From Sipunculus nudus (Eukaryota; Annelida; Sipuncula; Golfingiida; Sipunculidae), in NCBI GenBank assembly GCA_026874595.1, contig CM049308.1, positions 72,946,624-73,010,623 of the forward strand: DNA of 64,000 nucleotides. Direction: 5' to 3'. Under the pieces are notes generated by a model that was given only the letters and a program-made list of their open reading frames with translations, was not told where the DNA came from and searched no databases. Below, piece after piece: positions 1 to 11,300 of this stretch. Within the stretch, counting starts at the first letter, position 1. Each line of letters begins with the position of its first letter. The position numbers and the translations under genes were made by a program.

Positions 1-112
1 TCTGTGGATGATTCAGCAAAAACGGACCGGTTTCGTTTTTAATTGATTTTTAGTTTAACTTGCAAGTTATATTTTTTCAAACAAAGTGTCTATGAAAGAC
101 TGTGACCTATAT

Positions 113-287
113 CAGGGGTCGGGCGGATCAAGGACTTTGGAAATGGGAGGGTCCAACCTAGGAAGACTAAGAAGAAAACCTAAAAAAAAAAGGTCCTCTG
201 ATCCAGAAAGAGAGGAGTCAAGGCCGGAAACATTTGTTTTAGAACCTAAAAAGTGGTGTTGTGGCTCAAAAGGAGGATCCGCCACTG
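113..287. mobile_element. Short MITE-like element with GGCGGATC ends
   Basis: The 175-bp segment starts CAGGGGTCGGGCGGATC and ends GGAGGATCCGCCACTG. The reverse complement of the end is CAGTGGCGGATCCTCC, so the ends form imperfect terminal inverted repeats. TAT lies on both sides and may be a short target duplication. Ends of the type CAG-GGGCGGATCC are common on non-autonomous DNA elements in marine invertebrates. Superfamily not assigned. Frames on both strands cross it and are judged to be chance. Confidence 0.45.
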
Positions 288-2458
288 TATACAAATAGCT
301 GAACAGAAAATCAGTTTGCATCCCGAACTGCATCCAACATATCTTCGAAGCCACGATGGAAGTAGGTGCATGGCAAAGCTTCAAATTTTCATGCTTTCAG
401 GCCATGATATGTTTTTTCAATGAACCATGTGAATGCTACAATACTTAAAAGCTAGAATCAATTAAGCAAATCGTTAATTATATTGTTAATTATTATGTAT
501 ATTGACACATACAATTAACCACAACACATGACACATTTCAGGCAAACATAAGATATAAATAGATTCAACCTTATATAATAGATTCAAGAAGGAAGATATT
601 ATAAAAATTCTAAGAAAATAACGCAAAGAATCTGAACTCTCTTTAAGGGTAATCTGGTATTGTAAGGGGGGGGTAGATCTGATATCGATTTCAAGTTAAT
701 CCCCCAGGGTTAATTTGGAATAGCCTCACAGGTGCAGTAAAGACCACATGTACCCAGCAGCTCTTGTGGCTTATGGATATGACACTTGTATTTCCAGGCC
801 AGGGTATATCAAATGGGAACTTCATAGAATAATAAAATACAATCAGGGAAAAGTTGTTTACACAAAGTATCACCAGATCAGGTTATTTTAAATGGTACTC
901 TCATAGAATCATAAAATATTGTCAGAAAAATGGAGTATAGTATGTAATAACGTTGCACTTATTGTTGTCGTTGGTTGCTTACATAAGAGTGCCGATTGGA
1001 CCGGTGGATTATTCAATACAATTTTTTTATTGTGTAAGCAATTTGACTTACTGTACTACGGTTAATTTATGATTAGCTGACAGAAGATTCTAGAGAATTC
1101 AGGCAGTTGATAATTTCCAGTAAGTAGATTCCAAAGAGAACGGAACGTACTTTTACTTGCTAGAGCGTGAGAGAAGATTCGATAGAGACGGGTATGTATA
1201 GGCCTAGGACTTGCTCAAGGCCGTCAGGGGTCAATCATTGAGTTAGAAACTGGTGACGAGACGTGTTATGGTAACAACAGTTCAGGTCTACACCGAGCAG
1301 AATGTGTTTAAAATACCGCGTAGGACAATACTGGTCATGGATTCAGTATATTTAATCAATCAAGGCGTTGGTGGATTACGTGAACTGTACGTTGGTGAAG
1401 ACATTGTTACTTGTGAGATTGGAGCCAGTTATTTGACATTTTCGGAATAAACCTGTGTTTTGTTACCCTAAATATCGAGTGATATTTCTGGATTTCTGCG
1501 TGCAAGATCCCGGGAAATGTCTGCTGCATGTGTGGTGTGACAGGAAAGAACACAGGACTCGAAGCCGTGAGGTCGTGAGTTTAAATCTCAGCCAAAGAGC
1601 CATCTGAAGTCCTAATGTGAAGGTTGTAATCCCACACAACCGTGTATCACTCACAAACGAGTGCGTCTTTGGGAGGTTATGACCCAGAAATTTGATTTAT
1701 TACATACCCAGAACCTGCAGGAGCGGTAGACACCGAGCCTGGGAGACCCCAGAATATAAAATAAATGAAAGGGAGCGAGTGCCACCGCCAAAACGTAGAC
1801 CTAACCAGAAATGGAACCCTGCAGTAGTCAGCGATAAATGGAGGCGGTTACCTCCACCAAAACCACATGTACCCTGCAGTTAGCAATGGCCTGTCAAACC
1901 TTCGATTTCTCTCAATTTTTTCTTTGTTATACCATCTTTTGCTAAAGTAAGCTAACAAATCGTCATGACAGCTTTTCACGAAAAAGGATCCCAAGTGATG
2001 GAACCGAAATCATAACGGTCATCCACAGCAAACGAAACAAGTAAACAGGAACTATTTAAACGCCGTGTAAACAAGAACAAAATGCAGTGTTAACGAATAG
2101 GTTTACTAGCCTTAATTTGATAAGTCAGAATTTCTTTGACGGAGTCGTTTGAATGGGTTTCTTTTATACATATATTATACAGTATTGTTGGTCAGTCACC
2201 AATAAACACAGCACAAAAGTACACTTGAAATATGTACCTGTTATCAAGTTTGCGCTGTCCGTTGTAGGTACAAATTTTCAATCACAAACCTTCGTGTGCA
2301 CCGTTTTGTAATACATTCTAATTGGGAATGTAAGCTGCATTAGCTGATGATGGTTTTAAAACAGGAATTCCTCTCAACTCAAACAGGCAGCGGGTCACAG
2401 TATCCCGTGTTGAAATGCTCTCTGGTAATGACGGTGCTAATTACAAGACCCCCTTGAC
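288..2458. other. Unassigned non-coding stretch
   Basis: No gene, intact element or long inverted repeat was recognised. All frames are under 70 codons and lack coding features. At about 1556-1600 a segment (gtcgtgagtttaaatctc) weakly resembles the B box and 3' arm of a tRNA-derived SINE, too degraded to call. A short G run lies at 665-672. Confidence 0.4.
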
Positions 2459-2475
2459 ACCCCCCCCCCCCCCCC
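2459..2475 (+). repeat. Poly-C tract
   Basis: A run of about 17 cytosines lies just left of the tandem 3 kb duplication. Similar C or G runs recur at 20999, 21147, 30879, 44231, 45174 and 45551. Confidence 0.9.
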
Positions 2476-2586
2476 ATATGGATCTACTATTTGGGGACGG
2501 GTTGATAGTTTTCCTTTGCTTTTTGTTGTTGGCAATAAGGCATATTCAGCTACTAACAAAGACCTATCTCGTTTAGAATGCTGTTC

Positions 2587-5576
2587 AAAATATTGTATTC
2601 ATAACCCTTCCCTTTGAATTGTTTCCTAGTGTTTACTGAACAAAAGGCGTCAAGGCTACTGATTTCATGCATAAAAATTTCGGCTTAAATTCCCGCAAAT
2701 ATTCTGTAAATGTTATAAACGAATGTTTGGTTATCAGCTCACGGGTTACCCGATGTCTCTCTGCAAAAGAACATGTGAATAACAGAAATCCATAAACACA
2801 TACCTTTTCACCTTACATTAGTCCTTCGGGTCCTGTTTGGTTCAAAAGCCATCTGTACCAATATTAAATAAGATTAAAATTTATCGTCAAACGTGATATG
2901 GTGCACCGTGTGGTTGAACAGATTAAATTAACAATATCATATAGGTAATACTTTTGTCTGTCTTAAATTTGCACTCCTTAGGGGTAATAGCGCCTGGACA
3001 GTCGAGGGGTAAAAAGCTCGGCTCTCTTCGCTGGCGACCCGGGTTCGATCCCCGGCGTTGCTATTATATAAGAGTGGGTTTTAGTTGCCCGTCCAAGGTC
3101 GGTGGTTTTGTTCCGGAATCTCCGGTTTCCTCCACCTCCAGAAAAACTACCCTGCGCTACCAACCATGCCTTGGGAGTACCTCGTATTACTTATGATAAC
3201 AAGTTGTAAAAGAAACTAAAGTTAAGAGAGAAAGCGATGATTTTGTTTATTTTCTGCGGGAAACAGACTTTGTTAAAGTGGTTCTACGGCAAAACGACAC
3301 CGCGATGATATAAAGATATTCTGAGTTTGTTTACTTGATCATGTACCGTGGAAGCCATCTCATAAAGTTACATACAGCGTTTATTCAAGCGTGCCAGATG
3401 AAACCTAAGAATGCATGATGTAATTAAGAGGTATTGTGTTATGATTTTCTTTAAATCATACATAACAACCAAGGCTGAAGAGAGAAACATCCATTTTGTC
3501 AGTGTTTCCTGGTTCTATTCAGTTAACCCCTTCCGGCTGAACGGAGGGAAACATGGTAAAGCGGAAATGTTGTCAATTTTTTTTATAGTAATCCCAGTGT
3601 CTCTTTTTTGGTCCTGCTGCAATTATGACACAGCCAGACTTTATTTAGTAAACATTTATTAAAAGATGATATTCTGTCATCTTAGTTGAACTTCCGGTGC
3701 AATATCAAGAGGTAGTATTTCTTGTTTTTTTTTAACATGACCACACCGTTCAGTCATCTGTATGAGGATTGTAAACAGGCTTGCGACAAAAAAAATACAC
3801 ATCTCAATCCTCTGTAAAATATTGGAAAAATGTCTTTTCAAAGGGATATGCTGTTACCAAAATATACTGTTACCATGATAATATTAAGTGATTTGGAAAT
3901 CGTTTTCCAGAGCTTGTATAAACGAATCCATCACGTTTCTAGGTGTCAATTTTTTTTAACGTCAGTTTAGGATCAAATAAATATCAGCTCTATAAATTCT
4001 GTATCTTCTACAAACTTTGACAGAAAGACACATAATTCATTTCCCGACTAGTGATATGCACTTCATTTCTCAAGAGATTAAAATCGATATAACTCTGGTG
4101 TCTCATGCATCACAGAACCAGCCAGAGGAACTGAGTTATCGGAGTTTGAGGTAGTCCATATGTAATCCTTATGCCCGTCGGAGGACATTCTATTTTTTTT
4201 TACATACGTTATCGGTAAGATATATGCCTGAAAGTTTCTGATAATATTGCTTGAACAAATGCTTCCTGTACGGATTTTAGGAAATAAAACTAGCACATTT
4301 AATGTTTACAAAGCTCATATTTACATTTTAAAAATGATAGAATAGTAAATTTTTATCTAGGAGATTTTCACCCAAAAGTTATCGATCTCTAAACACCTTA
4401 ATATGTAATGTGTATTTTTTCCCAGGATTAATTTAAACAAAATATACATGTATAATGATTAACCTCCAATAGAGAGTTTAAACAAATATATTCACTTAGA
4501 ATTCCAAGTGACTCTCTGTATATATAAACCTATTTTACATATCGTAAATTACAAATTTAGCAACACATCACATGCTGCAAATTCTAATTTTATAGAATGA
4601 ATAAATACATAACCACTTAGAGAGCCCGACATGATGGCTCAATGAACCATACTCTCCCATGATATTTTTGGTCCGATTGCACTCGACATGAGTGGCTATG
4701 CAAGTTGTATGAGTTATAGCTGTTTTTAGAGTGACGGGGTTATGGGGGCCAAATCAATGGAAGGTCGGACGTTCACCTCTGATCAATAAGGGGAACACAG
4801 GGTCACGATATAACAAACTGAAGATGAAGCTTTTAGTGACGTCATTCCACTCAGGAGGGCTGAGTGCGTCCTGAATCAAAAGCAGACTGAAAACAAGCTC
4901 CAGACCTAAAAGTCGTCCTGAGTGAGTCAACCCCGTGAGGATTACATCAAACGCGTCGACCATATGTTTTGAAATGGTAAAACGCACAAACACTGAGACC
5001 AACAAAGCAAAGTGGGTCTACAAAATACTGATCATCTTGAAACCCATTAACTTTAAGTTTTTTTTTAATTTGCTAAATCGTTTGAAAGTATAAATCCCTA
5101 TATTGATACTTTAATGTTATATGACAAATAGATTTTCCGGGAAAAGTGATGCATGAATGCTTTTCTAACTTTTTGCCAGGGAACAGTTAGGAAATCACAT
5201 AATTTTCTTTTTCCTCATCATAATGACAAGTTGTGTCAGAGTGTAACATTATTAGTTACAGAACCATACAATTTCCTTTATCGTGTGAGTACAATGAGAA
5301 ATTCATCGACTGCATGTCACATTAACAAAACACTTAAACAGACATCCATTTCAGAGAATATTGCTTGCGCAAACACATGTTCAGTTATTTAAATGATTAT
5401 CTGAAATTCACTCGCCGATCAATAATTTAAAAAAAATATCTAAGAAATTATTGTTTGTTGTACGGATGAAATTTACATCGGTATATACAAGATATAACAA
5501 CCATAAAACATCGTTCAGACACCCGGAAAAAAGGAATAGTACGGAACTCAGCAAATACATTTTGGAGCTTAAAGAG
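2587..5576. repeat. Tandem segmental duplication, copy 1 (2990 bp)
   Basis: The segment starting aaaatattgtatt and ending gagcttaaagaga is repeated immediately downstream at 5577-8562 with only scattered substitutions and a few small indels. Copy 1 includes the SINE at 2985-3195. Differences include a block near 5482 (copy 1 has a short tatata-type stretch where copy 2 has about 16 more bases, ctcactgaaaactcc and following), and about 13 bases near 4988 present only in copy 1. No gene is recognised inside. Small frames such as the one at 4078-4296 on the minus strand are present in both copies only because the whole segment was copied. Confidence 0.93.
2985..3195 (+). mobile_element. tRNA-derived SINE, in duplication copy 1
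   Basis: A pol III type B box GGTTCGATCCC lies at 3042-3052 inside a perfect T-arm-like stem (CCGGG, loop, CCCGG). A 7-bp dyad TAATAGC (2985-2991) and GCTATTA (3060-3066) resembles an acceptor stem. The body downstream contains ggtggttttgttccgg, then a segment like ctccggtttcctccacc, which is of the kind found in molluscan SINE 3' parts. An A box is not clear. The spurious minus-strand peptide with IEPGSPAKRAE across it is a familiar artefact of this arm. It is not a working tRNA because spacing and the anticodon arm do not fit. Confidence 0.7.
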
Positions 5577-8562
5577 AAAAATATTGTATTTATTACCCTT
5601 CCCTTCGAATTGTTTCCATGTGTTTACTGAACAAAAGGCGTCAAGGCTACTGATTTCATGCATAAAAATTTCGGCTTAAATTCCCGCAAATATTCTGTAA
5701 ATGTTATAAACGAATGTTTGGTTATCAGCTCACGGGTTACCCGATGTCTCTCTGCAAAAGAACATGTGAATAACAGAAATCCATAAACACGTACCTTTTC
5801 ACCTTACATTAGTCCTTCGGGTCCTGTTTGGTTCAAAAGCCATCTGTACCAATATTAAATAAGATTAGAATTTATCGTCAAACGTGATATGGTGCACCGT
5901 GTGGTTGAACAGATTAAATTAACAATATCATATAGGTAATACTTTTGTCTGTCTTAAATTTGCACTCCTAAGGGGTAATAGCGCCTGGACAGTCGAGGGG
6001 TAAAAAGCTCGGCTCTCTTCGCTGGCGACCCGGGTTCGATCCCCGGCGTTGCTATTATATAAGAGTGGGTTTTAGTTGCCCGTCCAAGGTCGGTGGTTTT
6101 GTTCCGGAATCTTCGGATTCCTCCACCTCCAGAAAAACTACCCTGCGCTACCAACCATGCCTTGGGAGTACCTCGTATTACTTATTATAACAAGTTGTAA
6201 AAGAAACTAAAGTTAAGAGAGAAAGCGATGATTTTGTTTATTTTCTGCGGGAAACAGACTTTGTTAAAGTGGTTCTACGGCAAAACGACACCGCGATGAT
6301 ATAAAGATATTCTGAGTTTGTTTACTTGATCATGTACCGTGGAAGCCATCTCATAAAGTTACATACAGCGTCTATTCAAGCGTGCCAGATGAAACCTAAG
6401 AATGCATGATGTAATTAAGAGGTATTGTGTTATGATTTTCATTAAATCATACATAACAACCAAGGCTGAAGAGAGAAACATCCATTTTGTCAGTGTTTCC
6501 TGGTTCTATTCAGTTAACCCCTTCCGGCTGAACGGAGGGAAACATGGTAAAGCGGAAATGTCAATTTTTTTACAGTAATCCCGGTGTCTCCTGTTTGGTC
6601 CTGCTGCAATTATGACACAGCCAGACTTTATTTAGTAAACATTTATTAAAAGATGATATTCTGTCATCTTAGTTGAACTTCCGGTGCAATATCAAGAGGT
6701 AGTATTTCTTTTTTTTTTAACATGACCACACCGTTCAGTCATCTGTATGAGGATTGTAAACAGGCTTGCGACAAAAAAAATACACATCTCAATCCTCTGT
6801 AAAATATTGGAAAAATGTCTTTTCAAAGGGATATGCTGTTACCAAAATATACTGTTACCATGATAATATTAAGTGATTTGGAAATCGTTTTCCAGAGCTT
6901 GTATAAACGAATCCATCACGTTTCTAGGTGTCAATTTTTTTAACGTCAGTTTAGGATCAAATAAATATCAGCTCTATAAATTCTGTATCTTCTACAAACT
7001 TTGACAGAAAGACACATAATTCATTTCCCGACTAGTGATATGCACTTCATTTCTCAAGAGATTAAAATCGATATAACTCTGGTGTCTCATGCATCACAGA
7101 ACCAGCCAGAGGAACTGAGTTATCGGAGTTTGAGGTAGTCAATATGTAATCCTTATGCCCGTCGGAGGACATTCTATTTTTTTTTACATACGTTATCGGT
7201 AAGATATATGCCTGAAAGTTTCTGATAATATTGCTTGAACAAATGCTTCCTGTACGGATTTTAGGAAATAAAACTAGCACATTTAATGTTTACAAAGCAC
7301 ATATTTACATTTTAAAAATGATAGAATAGTAAATTTTTATCCAGGAGATTTTCACCCAAAAGTTATCGATCTCTAAACACCTTAATATGTAATGTGTATT
7401 TTTTCCCAGAATTAATTTAAACAAAATATACATGTATAATGATTAACCTCCAATAGAGAGTTTAAACAAATATATTCACTTAGAATTCCAAGTGACTCTC
7501 TGTATATATAAACCTATTATACATATCGTAAATTACAAATTTAGCAACACATCACATGCTGCAAATTCTAATTTTATAGAATGAATAAATACATAACCAC
7601 TTAGAGAGCCCGACATGATGGCTCAATGAACCATACTCTCCCATATTTTTGGTCCGATTGCACTCGACATGAGTGGCTATGCAGGTTGTATGAGTTATAG
7701 CTGTTTTTAGAGTGACGGGGTTATGGGGGCCAAATCAATGGAAGGTCGGACGTTCACCTCTGATCAATAAGGGGAACACAGGGTCACGATATAACAAACT
7801 GAAGATGAAGCTTTTAGTGACGTCATTCCACTCAGGAGGGCTGAGTGCGTCCTGAATCAAAAGCTGACTGTAAACAAGCTCCAGACCTAAAAATCGTCCT
7901 GAGTGAGTCAACGCCGTGAGGATTACATCAAACGCGGGGACCATATGTTTTGAAATGGTAAAACGACCAACAAAGCAAAGTGGGTCTACAAAATACTGAT
8001 CATCTTGAAACCCATTAACTTTAAGTTTTTTTTTAATTTGCTAAATCGTTTGAAAGTATAAATCCCTATATTGATACTTTAATGTTATATGACCAATAGA
8101 TTTTCCGGGAAAAGTGATGCATGAATGCTTTTCTAACTTTTTGCCAGGGAACAGTTAGGAAATCACATAATTTTCTTTTTCCTCATCATAATGACAAGTT
8201 GTGTCAGAGTGTAACATTATTAGTTACAGAACCATAAAATTTCCTTTATCGTGTGAGTACAATGAGAAATTCATCCACTGCATGTCACATTAACAAAACA
8301 CTTAAACAGACATCCATTTCAGAGCATATTGCTTGCGCAAACACATGCTCAGTTATTTAAATGATTATCTGAAATTCACTCGCCGATCAATAATTTAATA
8401 AAAATATCTAAGAAATTATTGTTTGTTGTACGGATGAAATTTACATCGGTCTCACTGAAAACTCCTTCAAAACAAGATATAACAACCATAAAACATCGTT
8501 CAGACACCCGGAAAAAAGGAATAGTACGGAACTCGGCAAATACATTTGGGAGCTTAAAGAGA
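5577..8562. repeat. Tandem segmental duplication, copy 2 (2986 bp)
   Basis: Second copy of the 2587-5576 segment in the same orientation, directly abutting it. The similarity starts at aaaatattgtatt (5577) and stops after aaagaga (8562), where the sequence continues acaacgtc instead of re-entering the unit. By eye, identity is high, in the upper nineties per cent, so the event is fairly recent. No transposon ends or target duplication were seen at the outer boundaries, which favours unequal exchange or replication slippage. Confidence 0.93.
5976..6186 (+). mobile_element. tRNA-derived SINE, in duplication copy 2
   Basis: Same element as at 2985, copied with the surrounding 3 kb rather than inserted separately: flanks match on both sides. 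The B box is at 6033-6043 and the acceptor-like dyad starts at 5976. Few substitutions separate it from the first copy (for example cttcggatt versus ctccggttt near 6111). Confidence 0.7.
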
Positions 8563-8944
8563 ACAACGTCAAATTTGAAATACAGTGAAAAATACTCAGA
8601 AAAGCCAAAGCACATTCCCCAGAAACCAACAGATGTAACCTGTGCCTGTGGGAGAAATATTTCTTTTTATGTAAACAAAACCTGGCCACGCTTAACCAGC
8701 GCAATGAATTTATAACAAGTTGTAGACACGCTAACAAATTCCTCTTACTTAAACCCAACACAAAGAGTAATCCAGATTAGGCACGTTGTACAAATCCACG
8801 ATGTAATAACCACAAACACGCTCCAGTGAACAACCAGTTGTTCAATGTACAACCCCTCCAGTCATACCTTTCTGAAGAGTGCCGTACAACGGTACGAAAC
8901 TAATTAGTCAACACGATCCTTACAATCGTTTGATTCCTGACACA

Positions 8945-8945
<1 letters not shown>
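8563..8945. other. Unassigned stretch after the duplication
   Basis: No gene or repeat is recognised. Overlapping 98- and 106-codon frames on opposite strands (8419-8715 plus, 8441-8761 minus) start inside duplication copy 2 and run into this unique sequence. Both are low-complexity and unsupported. Confidence 0.35.

Positions 8946-9031
<86 letters not shown>
8946..9031 (+). repeat. Compound (TA)n-(GA)n microsatellite
   Basis: About 20 TA units (8946-8986) are followed directly by about 22 GA units (8987-9031). Confidence 0.97.
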
Positions 9032-9032
<1 letters not shown>

Positions 9033-10508
9033 GGAGAGCCTGTTCCGACATCTTAATACACTAACTTATGTTAAAGAGGCAAAATAACGCTCAAAACACT
9101 CAAAACATATGTAACAAAATAAAAATTGAACGTATGATTTATATTATTATTTATTTTTCTTTCATTCCGTGTATTTTTTATTATTTTGAAACGAAGTATC
9201 TTTTCCGTTCTTACAGGATGCTGGTTCATGTTCCAAATCGTTCTGCAAGCGCCAAGAAGAAATGTGAATTACCTACACGTATACAGAATATATAAAAGGG
9301 TATGTTTAAAATAAAATGTCTCATGTTTCATATAGAAATATGTGACATACACATTTTTGAAGTTTTGAAAACTTCTGAAATTAATTAAATTAAAGTCACC
9401 TTAAAAATCATTCTGGCATGTCAACGAAAATAAAGTTGTTGCATATAGCCACAAAAGTAAATAAATGGCTCAGGTGGTTCTTATTCGTTTTAAATGCAAC
9501 CATCAAGAATCTATTTCTGAATGATACAATCCTAGCTTACAGCTACCAGGTGATTTTTTTTTATTCGCGGCAGGTAACTATACATTTACATCTCCAGCAA
9601 GGTAACATACAAGTGTATTTAAGCGGCAGATGAATGTAAGGAAACCTCACACGGCCACATCCCGCAGTCAATTACAGTCAAAAAGTCGGTAGAGATATCG
9701 TCGGTTCCTGAGCTCTTCTAAAGCTTAGTAGCTGTTTTACCTTAAGGCTTCATTAAAATTTACATTACTTCCGGGATTTATGATTAGGCTCGCAGTTGCA
9801 AAGAAATGTCCTGAATACACACTTTTTGCTCTGAAACCTAAATGTATAGGTAAAAACGAAAAACGATTTCACCGTTAAACGTTTTTTCTCTACTTTTATT
9901 TAAGAGCTGCGGTTCTCCAACGTCCAATGTCCGTTCATTTTGCCACAAGCCATGAAAGGCATTACACTATGCTGAAGGAATATTTGTTGAACGTATATTT
10001 CTCAGGCGGATGAATCCCAATGTCTGCCTGGGCTCTGGTATTGTTTAAGGCCACATAACAAACCAGACTTCGAGACTTTTACCTATTATAGTAAAAAAAT
10101 GTAAGATATATTGCTTCTCTTTCATGTCCTCGGATGTTTACCACTACCGGCTGAGGCGGAAAAATAATGATTTCATTTTTTTATTTTGATGATATTTCGT
10201 GTGATAATTTATAATATATGCGGGAAGCTTCAATCGTCTTTTGAAATTAAAGGTTTCTCGCGTGATCTTTAACATCAAGTGAAGTACTCGTAATCTGCAT
10301 GATTTAATATGATGTATTTATATAATGTAGTTGATTCACCAGGATGTGAGACTTAGCGTGCTCAGAAACATATTGGAAGTGGAGTTGGACTTCAATCAAA
10401 TTTTATAATAAGTCCTCGCTTATAAGTCCTTCCCCTACCCCTTCCCAAGTAATGTAATAGGAAGAATAAAGGTCAAATGTCATGAAATTACAGTTTTCAT
10501 TTGTGTTT

Positions 10509-10540
10509 GGGAATGTGAATCCCGCAAATCACATTTCCCC
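10509..10540. repeat. Invariant 32-nt dyad in the tandem array (also 12536-12567 and 14399-14430)
   Basis: GGGAATGTGA, a 10-nt spacer (atcccgcaaa), then TCACATTTCCCC forms a near-perfect inverted repeat. It is identical in units 1, 2 and 3, although bases on both sides differ between units. Possible readings are a protein-binding site, a hairpin in a transcript or DNA strand, or chance. Confidence 0.6.
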
Positions 10541-10996
10541 TTGTAAATTAATATTTGATTTCCCCTAGGCTTTAACCATAAATTTCAGTTGTTTCCACCT
10601 AGTTCAGAAACGCAGGTATTAATAGCCCTAGAGAAATTGCTTTGTTTACATTTAAAACAATCAGAGGTACGATAACGAATAATAAAATGAAAAACATGCC
10701 CTACTGAGAACATAAAATGGAAAAAAAACATGCAGTACATATTTCATTGGTAGAAATACAATAAACACTAACGCGGACCGTTCGCATGATACGTCTGTCA
10801 TCGCATACACGCGCACGGGATGTCATGGAAAAACCAACAAGTGTACCTACATCCCTCATCTTGTTGATTATACGACAATACATGTGATCTTATTTAAGTC
10901 TTAAAAGGCAAACAAAAATAGCTTAAGCTTAATATATAATTCATATTATTGTTCAGGTTAGAGTTGTTTCTACATGTGTTAACAGTAATTGTGTTT

Positions 10997-11094
10997 CATC
11001 GATACGACGATACAGCATGCAAAGCGTATCGGTCACCGTATCGATGTGGTGTATCGAAATGTATCAATATATCGGTATATAGATGCAGCCCTAG
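10997..11094. repeat. GATAC-rich block ending gatgcagccctag (with copies at 12876-12970 and 14741-14838)
   Basis: Clustered cgatacgacgatacag, tatcgatgtggtgtatcga and tatcggtatatagatgcagccc motifs. Read on the minus strand it starts CTAGGGCTGCATC, which resembles the CAGGGCTGCA-type ends of hAT-like elements. It is amplified with the 1.87 kb unit. Classification as a hAT end is an inference; no partner end or 8-bp duplication was identified. Confidence 0.35.
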
Positions 11095-11300
11095 TTTGCG
11101 GTGGGTATCAAAACTGGTTGATTTTCAAAAGGTGACCTTTGGTAGAGATTAAGTTACAGGTTAGAGATTTTCACCTGAAATCTATTTAGACCTACGATTC
11201 AAGGTCCTACAATATACAGTATACGTAGTGATGTAGTCGAATCCTCACCATCCACACCTACACTTCTGTACAGAATACGTAGTTCAAAGGATATCTTTTA

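Larger units (their letters stand above)
9300..11300. repeat. 1.87 kb tandem array, unit 1 (about 2.0 kb, most diverged)
   Basis: Landmarks shared with the following units, in order: tcaacgaaaataaagttgtt (9420), a segment with attcgcggcaggtaac and acatacaagtgtatttaagcgg (9565-9630), an agagctgcggt segment (9903), aacaaaccaga (10058), the dyad at 10509-10540, the acgataacgaat segment (10669), gcttaagcttaat (10920), and a GATAC-rich block (10997-11094). About 100-160 bases near 10690-10850 are not found in the other units. The array starts after an unassigned 270 bp following the GA tract. Confidence 0.85.

Noticed and set aside
2985-3066. A functional tRNA gene
   Set aside because: T-arm and an acceptor-like stem are present, but the spacing between them and the anticodon arm do not fit a tRNA; a SINE explains it better.
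2978-3163. Minus-strand 61-codon frame (and its copy at 5954-6154)
   Set aside because: It reads through the tRNA-like arm of the SINE; peptides with IEPGSPAKRAE are a known by-product of such repeats, not proteins.
4078-4296. 72-codon frame conserved at 7062-7280
   Set aside because: It is conserved only because the whole 3 kb was duplicated recently; no domain or codon bias.
8419-8715. 98-codon plus frame at the end of duplication copy 2
   Set aside because: It crosses the duplication boundary and is Lys/Ser-rich with no domain; a 106-codon frame lies opposite it.
10949-11152. Similar short frames in array units (10949, 12825, 14693)
   Set aside because: They run over the GATAC-rich repeat block and contain unit-specific changes without codon-type conservation.
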